From: Pontibacillus halophilus JSM 076056 = DSM 19796
GTDB lineage: Bacteria > Bacillota > Bacilli > Bacillales > BH030062
Assembly: GCF_000425205.1 (NCBI RefSeq)
Contig: NZ_KE384328.1
Span: forward strand, 65,799 to 129,798
DNA: 64,000 nucleotides
Reading direction: 5' to 3'
Of this stretch, positions 51,097-60,990 are shown piece by piece (the first letter of the stretch is position 1; each line of letters opens with the position of its first letter). The translations under genes were made by a program, and so were the position numbers. The notes beneath the pieces are model-generated. The model was not told where the DNA came from, searched no databases, and was given only the letters and a program-made list of their open reading frames with translations.

Positions 51097-53424
51097 ATGG
51101 GTACAACAAACAGTTCACGTATTAAATATTTCTTTATCCCATTAGTATTCCTTGTTTTTACGGTTTATTTAATTTCCACTGTGCTGTGGACACCGTTTGT
51201 TGGAATAGAAGTGACGGAAGAAGATGGTGAATACCAAGTATCCGACGTCGCTAATTATAGTTGGGCTCAATATGAAGGAATCCCCATTGGATCGACGGTC
51301 GTGTCTATAGAGGGGCAGTCCCCTTCGTCATACAGTACCGTAGAATGGTATTCGACAGTTGAGAAGGCAGATGAATTAGTGATAAAGATAAACGGCGAAG
51401 AACAACAATACAGCAATATCGAAGAAGAGGTAAGTCTAGAGCAGTGGCTCTTTTACATTATCTTTCCTTCTTTATTTATCCTTGTTGCCGTGACCTTGTC
51501 GATCTTTATCCTTATTCATAAACGGGAAGACAAAGCCGGGTTTTATTTAATTGTCTTCTTCTTAACCGTTAGTGTCTGCTACCTAGCAGGAAGCGGCGCT
51601 ACAAGGTATGTTCCATTAGCTATGCTCATTAATACGTACACCTTTCTCATGGTTCCGGCATTGTTGCTGCAATTTATTTATACGTACTTTAAAGAGATCG
51701 GGTTAACGTGGTTTTCTCGAAAGTTTGTAAGCTGGAACTATCGTACAGCGGAGTTATTGACTTTGATTGAGTTCGTCTTAATCGTAACAAAGTCGTATGC
51801 CACTTGGTACTTGATGCTTACAGAGTTTGTTTTTTCGTTCTTTATGTGTCTTACAGCGTTGTTGATTATCATTGGATATGTACGCTACCGAAAGACAACG
51901 CATGCACCAATCTTAAAGTACTTAGTCGCAGGTGTGTTTATCGCGTTTCTACCGTATACATTCCTGAATTTACTGCCAACTCTATTATGGCAAGACGAGC
52001 TGCTCCCAGCTGAATTTACTTTGTTGACGTTAATTATATTGCCGCTAACATTTATTTACTTAATTACGGCAGAACGGCTATTCGATATTGATTTCATCGT
52101 CGGACGTTTGCGGTATTATGCTTATGTTTCCATAATTCCAACTATCATCATGGTGGTCTTTACTGCGTTCTTTATGAACCATGATTGGAAGCTGCTAGAG
52201 CTTCTTATACTCTTTCTAGGTGCTTGGGCCATTATTATTCTATTCTTATATGTAAAAGAGGTCTTTGATTTCAGGATACGCAGGAATCTATTCACGGAAA
52301 AATACAATTTCCAACAAAGTATACAGCGTCTTATTCATGAGATGAAGAAAGAGAAACATCCAATTGGTTTGTTAGCGAGGGTCCGTAAAGAGCTTGTTCA
52401 AGTTCTAGGAGTGAAAACGGTACACATCTTCTCGCAATGCAACAACAGTAAGACCTTTTGTACCTACTTCGACATCCCGCTACGTCTGATGGAGGAAGCT
52501 CAGGAAGTGATTAAGAAGAACAATGGAGATGTAGGGGAAGTCATGAAGATGGACAAGCATGGAGGGTATGTGGTGGTTGTAGGTTATACGATGAGCAAGA
52601 CAACTTACCTTTATTGTTCGGAGAAACCAAACCGGATTGCTTTCAATCTCGATGAGAAAGCATACCTACAAAATGTAACGTACAATACCAATATCGCTCT
52701 TGAAAATTTATTACTTATTGAAGACTTATTCCAAGAATTAAAGCATGTTAAGAATGATAGCAGTCAGCGTTATCCTGCTTGGTTATCAAGGCTTCTCTTC
52801 TCGCTGTCGGAACACCAGCGCCAGCAAATTGCCATTGATTTACACGATTCTGTTCTACAGGAGCAATTGTATTTGTTCAGGCAAATGGATGACTTCATTA
52901 ATCAAAAATCGGACATGGAAGAGGACACGAAAGATAAGCTGATTCACTTTAGAGAGCAAATGCTTGATAACATTCATTTAATTCGTGAGACGTGTAATGA
53001 ATTGCGTCCGCCTTTCTTGGAAGAAATGGGGCTCGTTGCATCACTTGAGAACCTCATTCAGCAATATCAATTGCGTTCGAATTTCACAGTCGAATTTAAT
53101 GCGGACACGTTTTACTCTGACGTGAGTAGTGAGCATTTACTTGGAATCTATCGGATTGTTCAAGAACTCCTAACGAATGCAATGAAACACTCAGAGGCTG
53201 ATGTGGTAGAGCTATTACTTACGAACACCCATGGCCATATTGTATTAAGCTACAAAGACAATGGTATTGGAATGGATATAAAGAAAGAAATGGATATTTA
53301 TAATCATATGGGTCTGTCAGGAATTGAACAGCGTGTAAATGGATTGAATGGTTCCATGACGATTACGACAGAACCGAATGAGGGATTTCTCATGGAGGTT
53401 ATATTCTATCCTGAGGGAGAATAG
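51097..53424 (+). CDS. comP: ComP-like quorum-sensing histidine kinase
   Basis: 775-residue membrane kinase of the HPK7/NarX-like class. TM1 about 10-32, an extracellular PDZ-like loop (about 33-112, with GIPIGSTVVSIEGQ), then seven or so further helices up to about 390, a GAF-like cytosolic linker and HisKA_3 with His583 in AIDLHDSVLQEQ. ATPase motifs: QELLTNAMKHS (N-box) and KDNGIGMD. Length, topology and the LHDSxLQEQ box match ComP. ATG 51097 follows TGGAGAG. comA follows after 14 bases. No comQ or comX lies upstream, so its signal is unknown or encoded elsewhere. Confidence 0.85.
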   Translation: MGTTNSSRIKYFFIPLVFLVFTVYLISTVLWTPFVGIEVTEEDGEYQVSDVANYSWAQYEGIPIGSTVVSIEGQSPSSYSTVEWYSTVEKADELVIKINGEEQQYSNIEEEVSLEQWLFYIIFPSLFILVAVTLSIFILIHKREDKAGFYLIVFFLTVSVCYLAGSGATRYVPLAMLINTYTFLMVPALLLQFIYTYFKEIGLTWFSRKFVSWNYRTAELLTLIEFVLIVTKSYATWYLMLTEFVFSFFMCLTALLIIIGYVRYRKTTHAPILKYLVAGVFIAFLPYTFLNLLPTLLWQDELLPAEFTLLTLIILPLTFIYLITAERLFDIDFIVGRLRYYAYVSIIPTIIMVVFTAFFMNHDWKLLELLILFLGAWAIIILFLYVKEVFDFRIRRNLFTEKYNFQQSIQRLIHEMKKEKHPIGLLARVRKELVQVLGVKTVHIFSQCNNSKTFCTYFDIPLRLMEEAQEVIKKNNGDVGEVMKMDKHGGYVVVVGYTMSKTTYLYCSEKPNRIAFNLDEKAYLQNVTYNTNIALENLLLIEDLFQELKHVKNDSSQRYPAWLSRLLFSLSEHQRQQIAIDLHDSVLQEQLYLFRQMDDFINQKSDMEEDTKDKLIHFREQMLDNIHLIRETCNELRPPFLEEMGLVASLENLIQQYQLRSNFTVEFNADTFYSDVSSEHLLGIYRIVQELLTNAMKHSEADVVELLLTNTHGHIVLSYKDNGIGMDIKKEMDIYNHMGLSGIEQRVNGLNGSMTITTEPNEGFLMEVIFYPEGE

Positions 53425-53438
53425 AGGGGGACGTAGAG

Positions 53439-54095
53439 TTGATTCGTATATTAATTGTTGATGATCATCCAGCGGTTGGAACAGGAACGAAAATGATGCT
53501 TGAACAAGAGGATGACATACAAGTAGATGTCATTTCTGAAAGCATACATGCGCTTGAGATGCTTCAGGAGAACGGATATGACGTTCTTTTACTTGACTTA
53601 TACATGCCTGGTCAGAATGGAATTGAGCTCAGCAAGCACATTAAATCTCACGACCCTGACGTGAGAGTACTAATCTACACGGGTTTTGATTTGAGTACTC
53701 ATTTCAATCTGCTTGTGGAGTCGGACATTTCAGGCTTTGTGAGTAAGACCGCAACGAAAGATCAGCTTGTAACGGCTATTCGTTGCGCTCTTCGAGAGGA
53801 AGTGGTGTTGCCGCTTCACCTGTTCAAGCAACTACGTCGCGCCGAAGCGAGGGTGAATCAAGATGCTGTTGAACATACAGAAGATGCCTTGACCATTGCT
53901 CTAAATGAAAAGGAGCAACAGATACTAAATGAAGTGTCTAAAGGGTATACAAATAAATTAATTGCCCAGAACTTACACATGTCTCAACGAAGTGTTGAAT
54001 ATACATTGACAGGGATCTTTAATAAATTGGGCGTACGCTCAAGAACAGAAGCCCTGATTAAGGCGAAGGAACTTGGTTTAATCTCAGCTGTTTAG
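53439..54095 (+). CDS. comA: ComA-like response regulator (NarL/LuxR family)
   Basis: 218-residue regulator. Receiver (about 1-120) with Asp8-Asp9, phospho-acceptor Asp53 in LLDLYMPG, Thr81 in YTGFD and Lys103 in VSKT; C-terminal LuxR-type HTH (about 150-213) with KGYTNKLIAQNLHMSQRSVEYTLTGIFNKLGV, here named by KLIAQNLHMS and RSVEY. The SRTEAL and SVEYTLT features are specifically ComA-like. TTG start after GAGGGGGA. Pair partner of the kinase at 51097. In B. subtilis ComA~P starts competence and surfactant genes; targets here are unknown. Confidence 0.87.
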   Translation: MIRILIVDDHPAVGTGTKMMLEQEDDIQVDVISESIHALEMLQENGYDVLLLDLYMPGQNGIELSKHIKSHDPDVRVLIYTGFDLSTHFNLLVESDISGFVSKTATKDQLVTAIRCALREEVVLPLHLFKQLRRAEARVNQDAVEHTEDALTIALNEKEQQILNEVSKGYTNKLIAQNLHMSQRSVEYTLTGIFNKLGVRSRTEALIKAKELGLISAV

Positions 54096-54121
54096 TCAAA
54101 AAGTGTGTATTTCTTATGGAA

Positions 54122-54149
54122 CAGCTTCCGTTCTCCGTTCATAAGATGT
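54122..54149 (+). promoter_or_regulatory. Possible SigK promoter of gerE
   Basis: AC (54122-54123), 17-bp spacer, CATAAGATG (54141-54149), close to the SigK pattern AC-N16/17-CATANNNTA but ending TG. gerE is SigK-dependent in B. subtilis. About 60 bases before the start codon. Confidence 0.4.
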
Positions 54150-54207
54150 AAAGACTAAATAACTACCCTTCACTGTTAGCTCTAAGTCAGCAAGGAGGGG
54201 TTACCAC

Positions 54208-54432
54208 TTGAAAGACAAAGACTACAAACCGAAGCAATTACTCACAAAACGCGAGAAAGAAGTCTTTGAACTACTTGTGCAAGATAAAACCACAAAGGAA
54301 ATCGCGAATGAACTTTTCATCTCAGAGAAAACCGTTCGCAATCATATTTCCAATGCCATGCAAAAGCTAGGGGTTAAGGGGCGCTCTCAAGCTGTTGTTG
54401 AGCTCCTACGTATGGGCGAGCTCAAGCTATAA
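54208..54432 (+). CDS. gerE: Spore germination/coat transcription regulator GerE
   Basis: 74-residue LuxR-type helix-turn-helix protein that works late in the mother cell, changing expression of coat genes together with SigK. LLTKREKEVFELLVQDKTTKEIA then FISEKTVRNHISNAMQKLGVKGR, recognised by its TTKEIANEL and KTVRNHISN cores. Length and sequence match GerE. TTG start follows AAGGAGGGG. It stands directly after the ComA-like gene, another LuxR-type HTH, but has its own terminator and probably its own promoter. Confidence 0.97.
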   Translation: MKDKDYKPKQLLTKREKEVFELLVQDKTTKEIANELFISEKTVRNHISNAMQKLGVKGRSQAVVELLRMGELKL

Positions 54433-54438
54433 TAGAGG

Positions 54439-54465
54439 CCGACTTTCTTTGGAAAGTCGGTTTTT
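54439..54465 (+). terminator. gerE terminator
   Basis: Perfect 9-bp stem CCGACTTTC / GAAAGTCGG, loop TTTG, T-run. Confidence 0.92.
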
Positions 54466-54548
54466 ATTTTTATTAGGCTGATTTTCTTGAATTTTACGGT
54501 CAAGTCCGTAACAATGAATCTATTAGAACTTTTAGGAGGTTTCGCTCA

Positions 54549-55019
54549 TTGGAGAAAGCGCCTGCCCACATTGCGTCTTTGGAAAAAGACTTGCGGCATA
54601 TCTCAGGGTTAATTAAACAAAAGGGCCGTGAGATGTTGGACCAATATCCAATCACCCCGCCCCAGTTCATTGCACTACAATGGTTGCTTGAACAAGGAGA
54701 TATGACAATCGGGGAATTATCAAATAAAATGTATTTGGCCTGTAGTACAACGACGGATTTGGTAGACCGGATGGAGAAGAATGAGTTAGTAGAACGTGTA
54801 AGGGACGATAAAGATCGACGCGTCGTTCGTATTCACCTTCTTCAAAAGGGAGAAGAAATTATCCATGAAGTTATTGGAAAGCGCCAAGCCTATTTGCAGC
54901 ATGTCTTGCATCATTTCTCATTCGAACAAGTAGAGAAATTAAATGAACTACTAAGCTTGTTGCACGGGGAAATGCTTAGTTTTGATACAGAGGAACGTAA
55001 AGAACAACAGAAGAAGTAG
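54549..55019 (+). CDS. ysmB: MarR-family transcriptional regulator YsmB
   Basis: 156-residue winged-helix MarR regulator. Central DNA-binding part (about 45-110): TIGELSNKMYLACSTTTDLVDRM then the wing RVRDDKDRRVVRIHL, given by key segments MTIGELSNK and DDKDRRVV. Ligand and targets are unknown. TTG start follows TAGGAGGT. It precedes racE by 11 bases, so it shares its transcript, as in B. subtilis. Confidence 0.9.
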   Translation: MEKAPAHIASLEKDLRHISGLIKQKGREMLDQYPITPPQFIALQWLLEQGDMTIGELSNKMYLACSTTTDLVDRMEKNELVERVRDDKDRRVVRIHLLQKGEEIIHEVIGKRQAYLQHVLHHFSFEQVEKLNELLSLLHGEMLSFDTEERKEQQKK

Positions 55020-55030
55020 AGGCGATAGAA

Positions 55031-55834
55031 GTGAACCGACCGATTGGTGTTATTGATTCCGGTGTTGGGGGATTGACGGTAGCACGCGAACTAATGCGTC
55101 AGTTACCCAAGGAGAAGTTGATTTATGTAGGGGACACATTACGTTGTCCATACGGTCCGCGACCGAAAGAAGAAGTCATCCAATTCACAAGAGAAATGGT
55201 AGACTTTCTACTCGAGAAGAACATTAAAATGCTTGTCATTGCATGTAATACAGCGACGGCATTTACGTTAGAGATGTTGCGGAATGAATTGGATATTCCT
55301 GTAGTTGGTGTCATCCAGCCGGGCGCAAGAGCAGCGATTAAGACATCTCAGAATCAGCATATTGGAGTTATTGGTACAGAGGGAACCATTTCAAGCCAAG
55401 CGTATCCACAAGCGCTTAAACACATTAATCCTTCTATTCATGTGAATGACCTGGCATGTCCGAGGTTCGTTCCATTGGTGGAGATGGGGGTGCTTGAAGG
55501 GGAAGACGCTTACCAAGTTGTGGCTGAGAGTCTGGTACCTATGAAAGAACAAAATCATATTGATACCCTGATATTAGGATGTACTCATTACCCACTCTTA
55601 AGCTCTACCATTCAAGAAGTTATGGGGAATGACATTAAGATTATTAGTTCTGGGGATGAGACAGCCCGTGAAGTGAGTGTGCTGCTTGAATACTATGATA
55701 CATTTTCAAACGGATACCATCCACCACAGCACGAATTCTATGCAACGGGTGACCGGGCATTATTTGAGAACATCGCAAACGCTTGGTTCGACTCACCTGT
55801 TGAACATATTGAGATTATTACATTAGGAACATAA
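55031..55834 (+). CDS. racE: Glutamate racemase
   Basis: Makes D-glutamate for peptidoglycan (and, in some species, poly-gamma-glutamate). 267 residues with the two-cysteine cofactor-free active site: VIACNTATA (Cys near 74) and LGCTHYPLL (Cys near 185), plus DSGVGGLTV (residues 8-16) and GDTLRCPYG. GTG start after GAGGCGATAGAA. Cotranscribed with ysmB. A long perfect terminator follows, shared with the convergent chemoreceptor. Confidence 0.96.
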   Translation: MNRPIGVIDSGVGGLTVARELMRQLPKEKLIYVGDTLRCPYGPRPKEEVIQFTREMVDFLLEKNIKMLVIACNTATAFTLEMLRNELDIPVVGVIQPGARAAIKTSQNQHIGVIGTEGTISSQAYPQALKHINPSIHVNDLACPRFVPLVEMGVLEGEDAYQVVAESLVPMKEQNHIDTLILGCTHYPLLSSTIQEVMGNDIKIISSGDETAREVSVLLEYYDTFSNGYHPPQHEFYATGDRALFENIANAWFDSPVEHIEIITLGT

Positions 55835-55866
55835 AGAAAAGGCACCGATTTCGGTGCCTTTTCTTT
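55833..55866. terminator. Bidirectional terminator of racE and the chemoreceptor
   Basis: Perfect 15-bp stem AAAGAAAAGGCACCG / CGGTGCCTTTTCTTT with ATTT loop. Confidence 0.93.
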
Positions 55867-55919
55867 ATTGTATAAATACGGTTGTTCGCATTTCTTTCTA
55901 TAAATGGAAGTGCTTATTC

Positions 55920-57653
55920 TTATAGCTTGAACTGATTTAATTCTTGTTGCAGTGATTGAGTAGCATCGCTTAATTCATTAGCGGAAGATGCAACCACTTC
56001 AACAGCGTTTTGTTGTTCAGCTACAGATGAGCTTACTTGTTGAGTGGAGGCCGCAGTCTCCTCTGTTACAGCAGTAACACTTTCCATAGATTGATATAAG
56101 GTGTCTTTAGACTGGATGAGCTGTTTCATATCTTTAGAAATAGCTTCTATGGAGTTTGTGATCTCCGCAACGGATTCATTAATATGCGTAAATGATTCTT
56201 TTGTGAGTCCAACCACATTGTTTTGTTCGCCAACAACGCGGTAGGTCCTCTCCATTGCGTTGTTGGCATGGTTCGTTTGTTCCACGATTGTTGAGATTGT
56301 CTGGTTTACTTCGTTAGTTGAACGAGATGTTTGTTCTGCCAGCTTCCTTACTTCTTCAGCAACGACTGCAAAGCCTTTCCCGTGTTCGCCAGCGCGAGCT
56401 GCTTCGATGGATGCGTTTAAAGCCAATAAGTTTGTTTGAGCTGAAATCTCATCAATTGTACCAACTACTGTTTCGATTTCTTTCACATGATGAGATAGGT
56501 TGCTAACCATCTCTTGGACATCAGAAATCAGTGTGCTTGTCTCCTCAGATTTCTCACTTAGGGAAACAACGCTTGTCATTCCTTGTTCGTTCGCTTCTTC
56601 AACGACCTTAGAAATTTCTAGCATACGATGATTCTGATCTGAGACTTCTTGTATTTGTTGAATAAGGTTACTTGTGATTTCAAATGTATCTTCAAAGTCC
56701 GCAGCTTGTTGCGTCGCTCCTTGAGAGATTTCTCCAATCGCTTTAGAGATTTCTTCTCCAGATGCGTTTGTCTCTTCCGCTACAGCACTTAAATTTTGGG
56801 AAGTGGCGTTAATGGACGAGGCTGATTCATTCACAGCACCAATTAACGATTTCAAATTGGTTACCATCAATTGTATGCCTTCATCAAGTTGACCAATTTC
56901 ATCTTGCCTCGTAACTTCTTTCGCATCAATAGATAAGTTTCCAGCTGCAATTTCATCCACTTGTGTGGTTAGGTCGCGTAATGGGTTTGCCAGATGCTTT
57001 GAGAAGAGATAAATGATAGCTGAGCCTATTAGTAATGCAGCTCCAAGCGTAATAAGTAAGACATAGAGCAATTGTTGGGCGGGTGCGTTAAAGTCTTTCT
57101 CATAAGTAGAGGCTGCCACTACCCATCCCCATTCTTTGTCGTACTGATTGTATGTAATCTTCTCTCCTACGTTCTCGCTATTTGGAAACGTCCAAGAATA
57201 GGTGGTGAATCCTCCGCCATCTTGCGCTGTTTTAATTTGATTCTGAACAAATAGCTGGCCATCTTTGTCTGTAACATCCCACACATTCTCATTCTCAAGA
57301 GAGGGGTGTGCAATCTCTTGACCTTCTGTGTTGTAGACCATGAAGTAACCATTCTCTCCAAGGTCAACTGGACTTTCAATGTCACGAGTGCCATCCGCCT
57401 TTAAGGGGCCAATTAGTAGCTCCTTCATCCTTTCTTGAGCGGACTCTTGGTCTAATGCGCCCGTAGACACGTCTTCTTGTAAGGTATCAATGGTTTGAAT
57501 CGCCATTTCGACCCCGTTCTTTAATGTTGTCCGACCAAGTTCGTCAAGACTGTCTTGGGCTGTAGCATAGCCTATCAGTCCAATTACTAAACTTGGAACG
57601 CACAATAGTAATAGCGATATGCTAATTAGTTTCGCTCGTATTGACTTTCTCAA
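55920..57653 (-). CDS. Methyl-accepting chemotaxis protein with Cache sensor
   Basis: 577-residue chemoreceptor. TM1 about 8-30, extracellular single Cache-type sensor (about 35-180, with [19 protein letters not shown] recognisable as [12 protein letters not shown]), TM2 about 190-212, HAMP (about 213-265) and a long cytosolic signalling hairpin with tip [22 protein letters not shown], given here by its core [11 protein letters not shown]. Methylation helices flank it. TTG start follows AGGAGGGAA. Ligand unknown, likely a small organic acid or amino acid. It stands alone and opposite to its neighbours, between racE and gerM; not at this place in B. subtilis. Confidence 0.93.
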   Translation of the reverse strand: MRKSIRAKLISISLLLLCVPSLVIGLIGYATAQDSLDELGRTTLKNGVEMAIQTIDTLQEDVSTGALDQESAQERMKELLIGPLKADGTRDIESPVDLGENGYFMVYNTEGQEIAHPSLENENVWDVTDKDGQLFVQNQIKTAQDGGGFTTYSWTFPNSENVGEKITYNQYDKEWGWVVAASTYEKDFNAPAQQLLYVLLITLGAALLIGSAIIYLFSKHLANPLRDLTTQVDEIAAGNLSIDAKEVTRQDEIGQLDEGIQLMVTNLKSLIGAVNESASSINATSQNLSAVAEETNASGEEISKAIGEISQGATQQAADFEDTFEITSNLIQQIQEVSDQNHRMLEISKVVEEANEQGMTSVVSLSEKSEETSTLISDVQEMVSNLSHHVKEIETVVGTIDEISAQTNLLALNASIEAARAGEHGKGFAVVAEEVRKLAEQTSRSTNEVNQTISTIVEQTNHANNAMERTYRVVGEQNNVVGLTKESFTHINESVAEITNSIEAISKDMKQLIQSKDTLYQSMESVTAVTEETAASTQQVSSSVAEQQNAVEVVASSANELSDATQSLQQELNQFKL

Positions 57654-57843
57654 ATAGTGTTCCCTCCTGATTGTATATATAGATAGATGATAGTGCCTGT
57701 CGTCTCTTAAGCAAGCACGCTATCTTTTTATCGGATGCAACCTCACAATGTAAAGGAACGTTTGAAAAATACTTGTCACGCTTGGTCTAATTTTTTTATT
57801 TACTCGTATACATGTAGTACAAACCATCATAGGAGGGGAAGAC

Positions 57844-58944
57844 ATGCATAAGCGTGTATGGATCATATGTGGAGGACTCATTACGAGTATTGTGTTATTA
57901 ACTGGGTGTGTATTCCAAGGCGAACAATCCATGCAAGAAATGGATCCGCCTCAAGAACAGGCTACAACGAGTGAAGTAGATACAACGAAGGAAGAGAGTG
58001 AATCAGAAGCAGAAACGACTGAGGTGGAGGAAGCGGATGAGAGCACGGTTGAAGTCGTAGAACGTCAACTGTATTTATTAGATTCTAAAGGGATGGTTGT
58101 CCCTCAAACTATCCCAATTCCAAAAGATGATACAAAGGAAGTAGCGAAGCAGGCGCTTGAGTATTTGGTCAAAGGTGGCCCCGTAACACAACTGCTGCCA
58201 AATGGATTTGAAGCTGTTCTTCCTGCTGGAACAATGATCAACAGTCTGAATCTAAAGGACGATGGCACACTGGTCGTTGATGTATCCAAAGACTTTACCG
58301 ACTATCGACCGGAGGATGAACAGAAGATTCTAGAGTCAATGACGTATACACTTACTCAATTTGAGAGTGTTGAGCGGATTAAGCTACAGATTAATGGAAT
58401 GGACACAGATGTCATGCCGGTTGGTCAAACACCGATTAACGATGGATACTCAAGAGCCAATGGCATTAACATGCATTCTGGGGATGTGGCTGATATTACG
58501 GATAGTAAAGCAGTAATGCTTTACTATCCCGCTCAACACGACAATTCCTATTACTTCGTTCCTGTTACGAAGCGAATCAATGTAGAAGAGTCATCGGATG
58601 AGCAAATCTATGAAGCGATTGTAAGTGAACTCGTTGGTGGTCCAACGATGACACTCGACTTACTGAACGTATTTAACAGTGGGGTTCAATTAACAGAACA
58701 ACCAGAGTATAAGGATGGAGTGTTAACCTTAACGTTCAATGAAGAGATTCTGAATAACTTCGAAGACCAATCTGTTCTATCGGACAAGGTCATGGAGAGT
58801 TTGGTGTTGTCTTTAACGGAGCAGCCTGGAGTTGAAGCGGTATCCATACAAGTGGAGAACAAAGATGAATTCTATAATGAAACGGGTGAAAGTTATTCAG
58901 AGCCTGTTACACGTCCAGAGATGGTGAATACAGGTAGATTTTAA
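57844..58944 (+). CDS. gerM: Germination/sporulation lipoprotein GerM
   Basis: 366-residue lipoprotein with lipobox LLTGC (Cys22), an acidic Glu/Thr/Ser linker (about 30-80) and two GerMN domains (about 85-205 and 225-345). GerM is needed for sporulation septum-zone peptidoglycan remodelling and anchoring of the engulfment complex, and for normal germination. The LEYLVKGGPVTQLLPNGFEAVLPAGT and YEAIVSELVGGP parts (named by LVKGG and ELVGGP) mark the two repeats. ATG follows TAGGAGGGG. Start of the gerM-rph-rdgB-ysnB order. Confidence 0.92.
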   Translation: MHKRVWIICGGLITSIVLLTGCVFQGEQSMQEMDPPQEQATTSEVDTTKEESESEAETTEVEEADESTVEVVERQLYLLDSKGMVVPQTIPIPKDDTKEVAKQALEYLVKGGPVTQLLPNGFEAVLPAGTMINSLNLKDDGTLVVDVSKDFTDYRPEDEQKILESMTYTLTQFESVERIKLQINGMDTDVMPVGQTPINDGYSRANGINMHSGDVADITDSKAVMLYYPAQHDNSYYFVPVTKRINVEESSDEQIYEAIVSELVGGPTMTLDLLNVFNSGVQLTEQPEYKDGVLTLTFNEEILNNFEDQSVLSDKVMESLVLSLTEQPGVEAVSIQVENKDEFYNETGESYSEPVTRPEMVNTGRF

Positions 58945-58973
58945 TCAGTGGTGACGGATATACTATAGACATG

Positions 58974-59007
58974 AAAGAGGCTTGCATGAAAAACGCAGCC
59001 TCTTTTT
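58974..59007 (+). terminator. gerM terminator
   Basis: Stem AAAGAGGC / GCCTCTTT extended by TGC/GCA with one bulge, followed by TTTTTCTTT. Confidence 0.85.
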
Positions 59008-59082
59008 CTTTCGGTATAACGGGAATAAACTTTTCCCCTTAAATATGTTACGATGGGCAAGGATAAGTTGAAGGAGGAACGA

Positions 59083-59844
59083 ATGATGAGAACTGATGAA
59101 CGTAAAGAAAATGAGCTACGAGCGATACATATAGAAACGGATTACGTAAAGCACCCAGAAGGGTCGGTACTGATTACAGTGGGCGACACGAAGGTGATTT
59201 GTAATGCAAGTATAGAAGACCGCGTCCCGCCATTTATGCGCGGAGAAGGAAAAGGGTGGATTACAGCTGAATATTCCATGTTGCCACGAGCGACACAATC
59301 GAGAAATATTCGTGAGTCCTCTAAAGGGAAAGTCTCTGGACGTACAATGGAAATCCAACGTTTAATCGGACGCGCTTTGCGTGCGGTTGTAGATTTGGAG
59401 AAAGTGGGCGAGCGTACCCTATGGATTGACTGCGATGTTATTCAAGCAGATGGAGGTACACGTACAGCTTCGATTACAGGTGCATACGTGGCGATGGTAC
59501 TTGCATTCGGCAAACTATTGAAGGACAAAGCCATTAAGGAATTGCCTGTGAAGGATTATCTTGCTGCTACATCAGTAGGTGTACTTAAAGGGAAAGAAAT
59601 TCTGGACCTTTGCTATGAAGAAGACTCTCAAGCAGAAGTTGATATGAATGTAGTCATGACGGGGAACGGTGAATTTGTAGAACTACAAGGTACCGGCGAA
59701 GAGTCTACGTATTCATTTGACCAGCTTCACACTATGCTCCAGTTAGCCAATACAGGTATGAAACAACTAGTTGATATCCAGAAGGAAGTACTTGGCGATC
59801 TTAATGCACTTATAGACCGAAATCGAAACCAGTCTGCTAAGTAA
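59083..59844 (+). CDS. rph: Ribonuclease PH
   Basis: Phosphorolytic 3'-5' exoribonuclease that trims tRNA precursor 3' ends. 253 residues, with RNase PH signatures [15 protein letters not shown] (noted by key Gly and Glu), [16 protein letters not shown], and the catalytic Asp region [18 protein letters not shown] chose ATG 59083 after AAGGAGGAA; the frame from 59053 lacks a ribosome site. Followed by rdgB after 12 bases, as in many Bacillales. Confidence 0.96.
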   Translation: MMRTDERKENELRAIHIETDYVKHPEGSVLITVGDTKVICNASIEDRVPPFMRGEGKGWITAEYSMLPRATQSRNIRESSKGKVSGRTMEIQRLIGRALRAVVDLEKVGERTLWIDCDVIQADGGTRTASITGAYVAMVLAFGKLLKDKAIKELPVKDYLAATSVGVLKGKEILDLCYEEDSQAEVDMNVVMTGNGEFVELQGTGEESTYSFDQLHTMLQLANTGMKQLVDIQKEVLGDLNALIDRNRNQSAK

Positions 59845-59856
59845 GGGGACATGAGG

Positions 59857-60453
59857 ATGCAAGAATTAATTATAGCCAGTCATAACGAGGGGAAAGTTGA
59901 AGAAATCCGGAAGATTTTGTCCGATTTCGGGGTAAGAGTACGTTCTTTGGCAGACCTCGACCAGCAAGTTCCAGACGTAGAGGAAACAGGAACCACATTT
60001 GAAGAAAATGCTCAGCTAAAAGCTAGTAGCTATGCAGCAATGCTCAACATGCCTGTGTTAGCTGATGACTCCGGGTTAGAGATAGATGCTTTAGACGGAA
60101 GACCAGGAGTGTTTTCAGCAAGATATGCCGGGGAAGAGAAGAATGACGAGAACAATCTACAAAAAGTCCTAACAGAAATGGACGGGGTCAAGAACCGCTC
60201 AGCACGATTTGTAACGGTATTGGCGCTTGTACTTGACGAAGGGACAATGGAATTGTTCAGAGGAGAGTGTGAAGGGACGATTACCACATCACCTGTTGGG
60301 GAGAACGGGTTCGGATATGACCCAATCTTCACACCAAAGGACAAATCTGTGACGATGGCCCAGCTCACAAAGCAAGAAAAAAATGCGATTAGCCACAGGG
60401 GTCATGCACTAGATTTATTTAAGCATTGGCTTTCTTCTCGTCAGTCAGACTAG
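59857..60453 (+). CDS. rdgB: XTP/dITP diphosphatase (RdgB/HAM1)
   Basis: House-cleaning enzyme removing deaminated purine nucleotides from the pool. 198 residues. Substrate and metal motifs: ASHNEGKVEEI at the N-terminus, TFEENAQLKA, ADDSGLEIDALDG, ARYAGE, and NGFGYDPIF, ending with SHRGHAL. I chose ATG 59857, 9 bases after AAGGGG; ATG 59851 is possible. Called ysnA in B. subtilis. Between rph and ysnB in one operon. Confidence 0.95.
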   Translation: MQELIIASHNEGKVEEIRKILSDFGVRVRSLADLDQQVPDVEETGTTFEENAQLKASSYAAMLNMPVLADDSGLEIDALDGRPGVFSARYAGEEKNDENNLQKVLTEMDGVKNRSARFVTVLALVLDEGTMELFRGECEGTITTSPVGENGFGYDPIFTPKDKSVTMAQLTKQEKNAISHRGHALDLFKHWLSSRQSD

Positions 60454-60468
60454 TTAGGAGGAACGCAT

Positions 60469-60990
60469 ATGCCGAAAGTGTTAATCGTAAGTGACAGTCA
60501 CGGTTTAGAGGAAGAGGTAGGAGTCATTCGAGACAGACATAAACACGAAGTGGATGCGATAATTCATTGTGGAGACTCAGAGCTACCTTTTGACTCTGTT
60601 CATATGGAAATGTACGCTGCTGTTCGTGGCAATTGCGATATGGATGACCGTTATCCTGATGAGGAAACGTTCTCGATTAACGACTTATCCTTTTTTGCAA
60701 CGCATGGACATCTCTTCCAAGTCAAATCGTCACTCATGCCTCTTTCCTATCGCGCAGAAGAATTAGGAGCGAATGTGATCTGCTTTGGTCACTCCCACAT
60801 GGCTGGAGCAGAAATGGTGAATGGGAAACTATTTATCAATCCAGGAAGTGTACGACTTCCAAGAGGTATCACAGAAAAAACGTATGCAATCCTACAATGG
60901 GAAGGACAAAAGGCAGCGGTTCACTTCTATAGTAGTGAAGGAAATCCGCTTCCGAACATGACCTATGAAACTAATTTTCAGGCAGAATAA
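60469..60990 (+). CDS. ysnB: YfcE/MJ0936-family metallophosphoesterase
   Basis: 173-residue calcineurin-like phosphodiesterase. Metal-binding motifs are complete: SDSHG (residues 8-12), HCGDSE, GNCD, THGHLF and GHSHMAG. The natural substrate is unknown; family members cleave small phosphodiesters in vitro. ATG follows TTAGGAGGAACG. Last protein gene of the rph-rdgB-ysnB run, followed by an inverted repeat and the tRNA promoter. Confidence 0.92.
   Translation: MPKVLIVSDSHGLEEEVGVIRDRHKHEVDAIIHCGDSELPFDSVHMEMYAAVRGNCDMDDRYPDEETFSINDLSFFATHGHLFQVKSSLMPLSYRAEELGANVICFGHSHMAGAEMVNGKLFINPGSVRLPRGITEKTYAILQWEGQKAAVHFYSSEGNPLPNMTYETNFQAE

Noticed and set aside
57654-57843. SigD promoter for the chemoreceptor
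   Set aside because: Expected by function, but no TAAA-N15-GCCGATAT match could be found on the minus strand.
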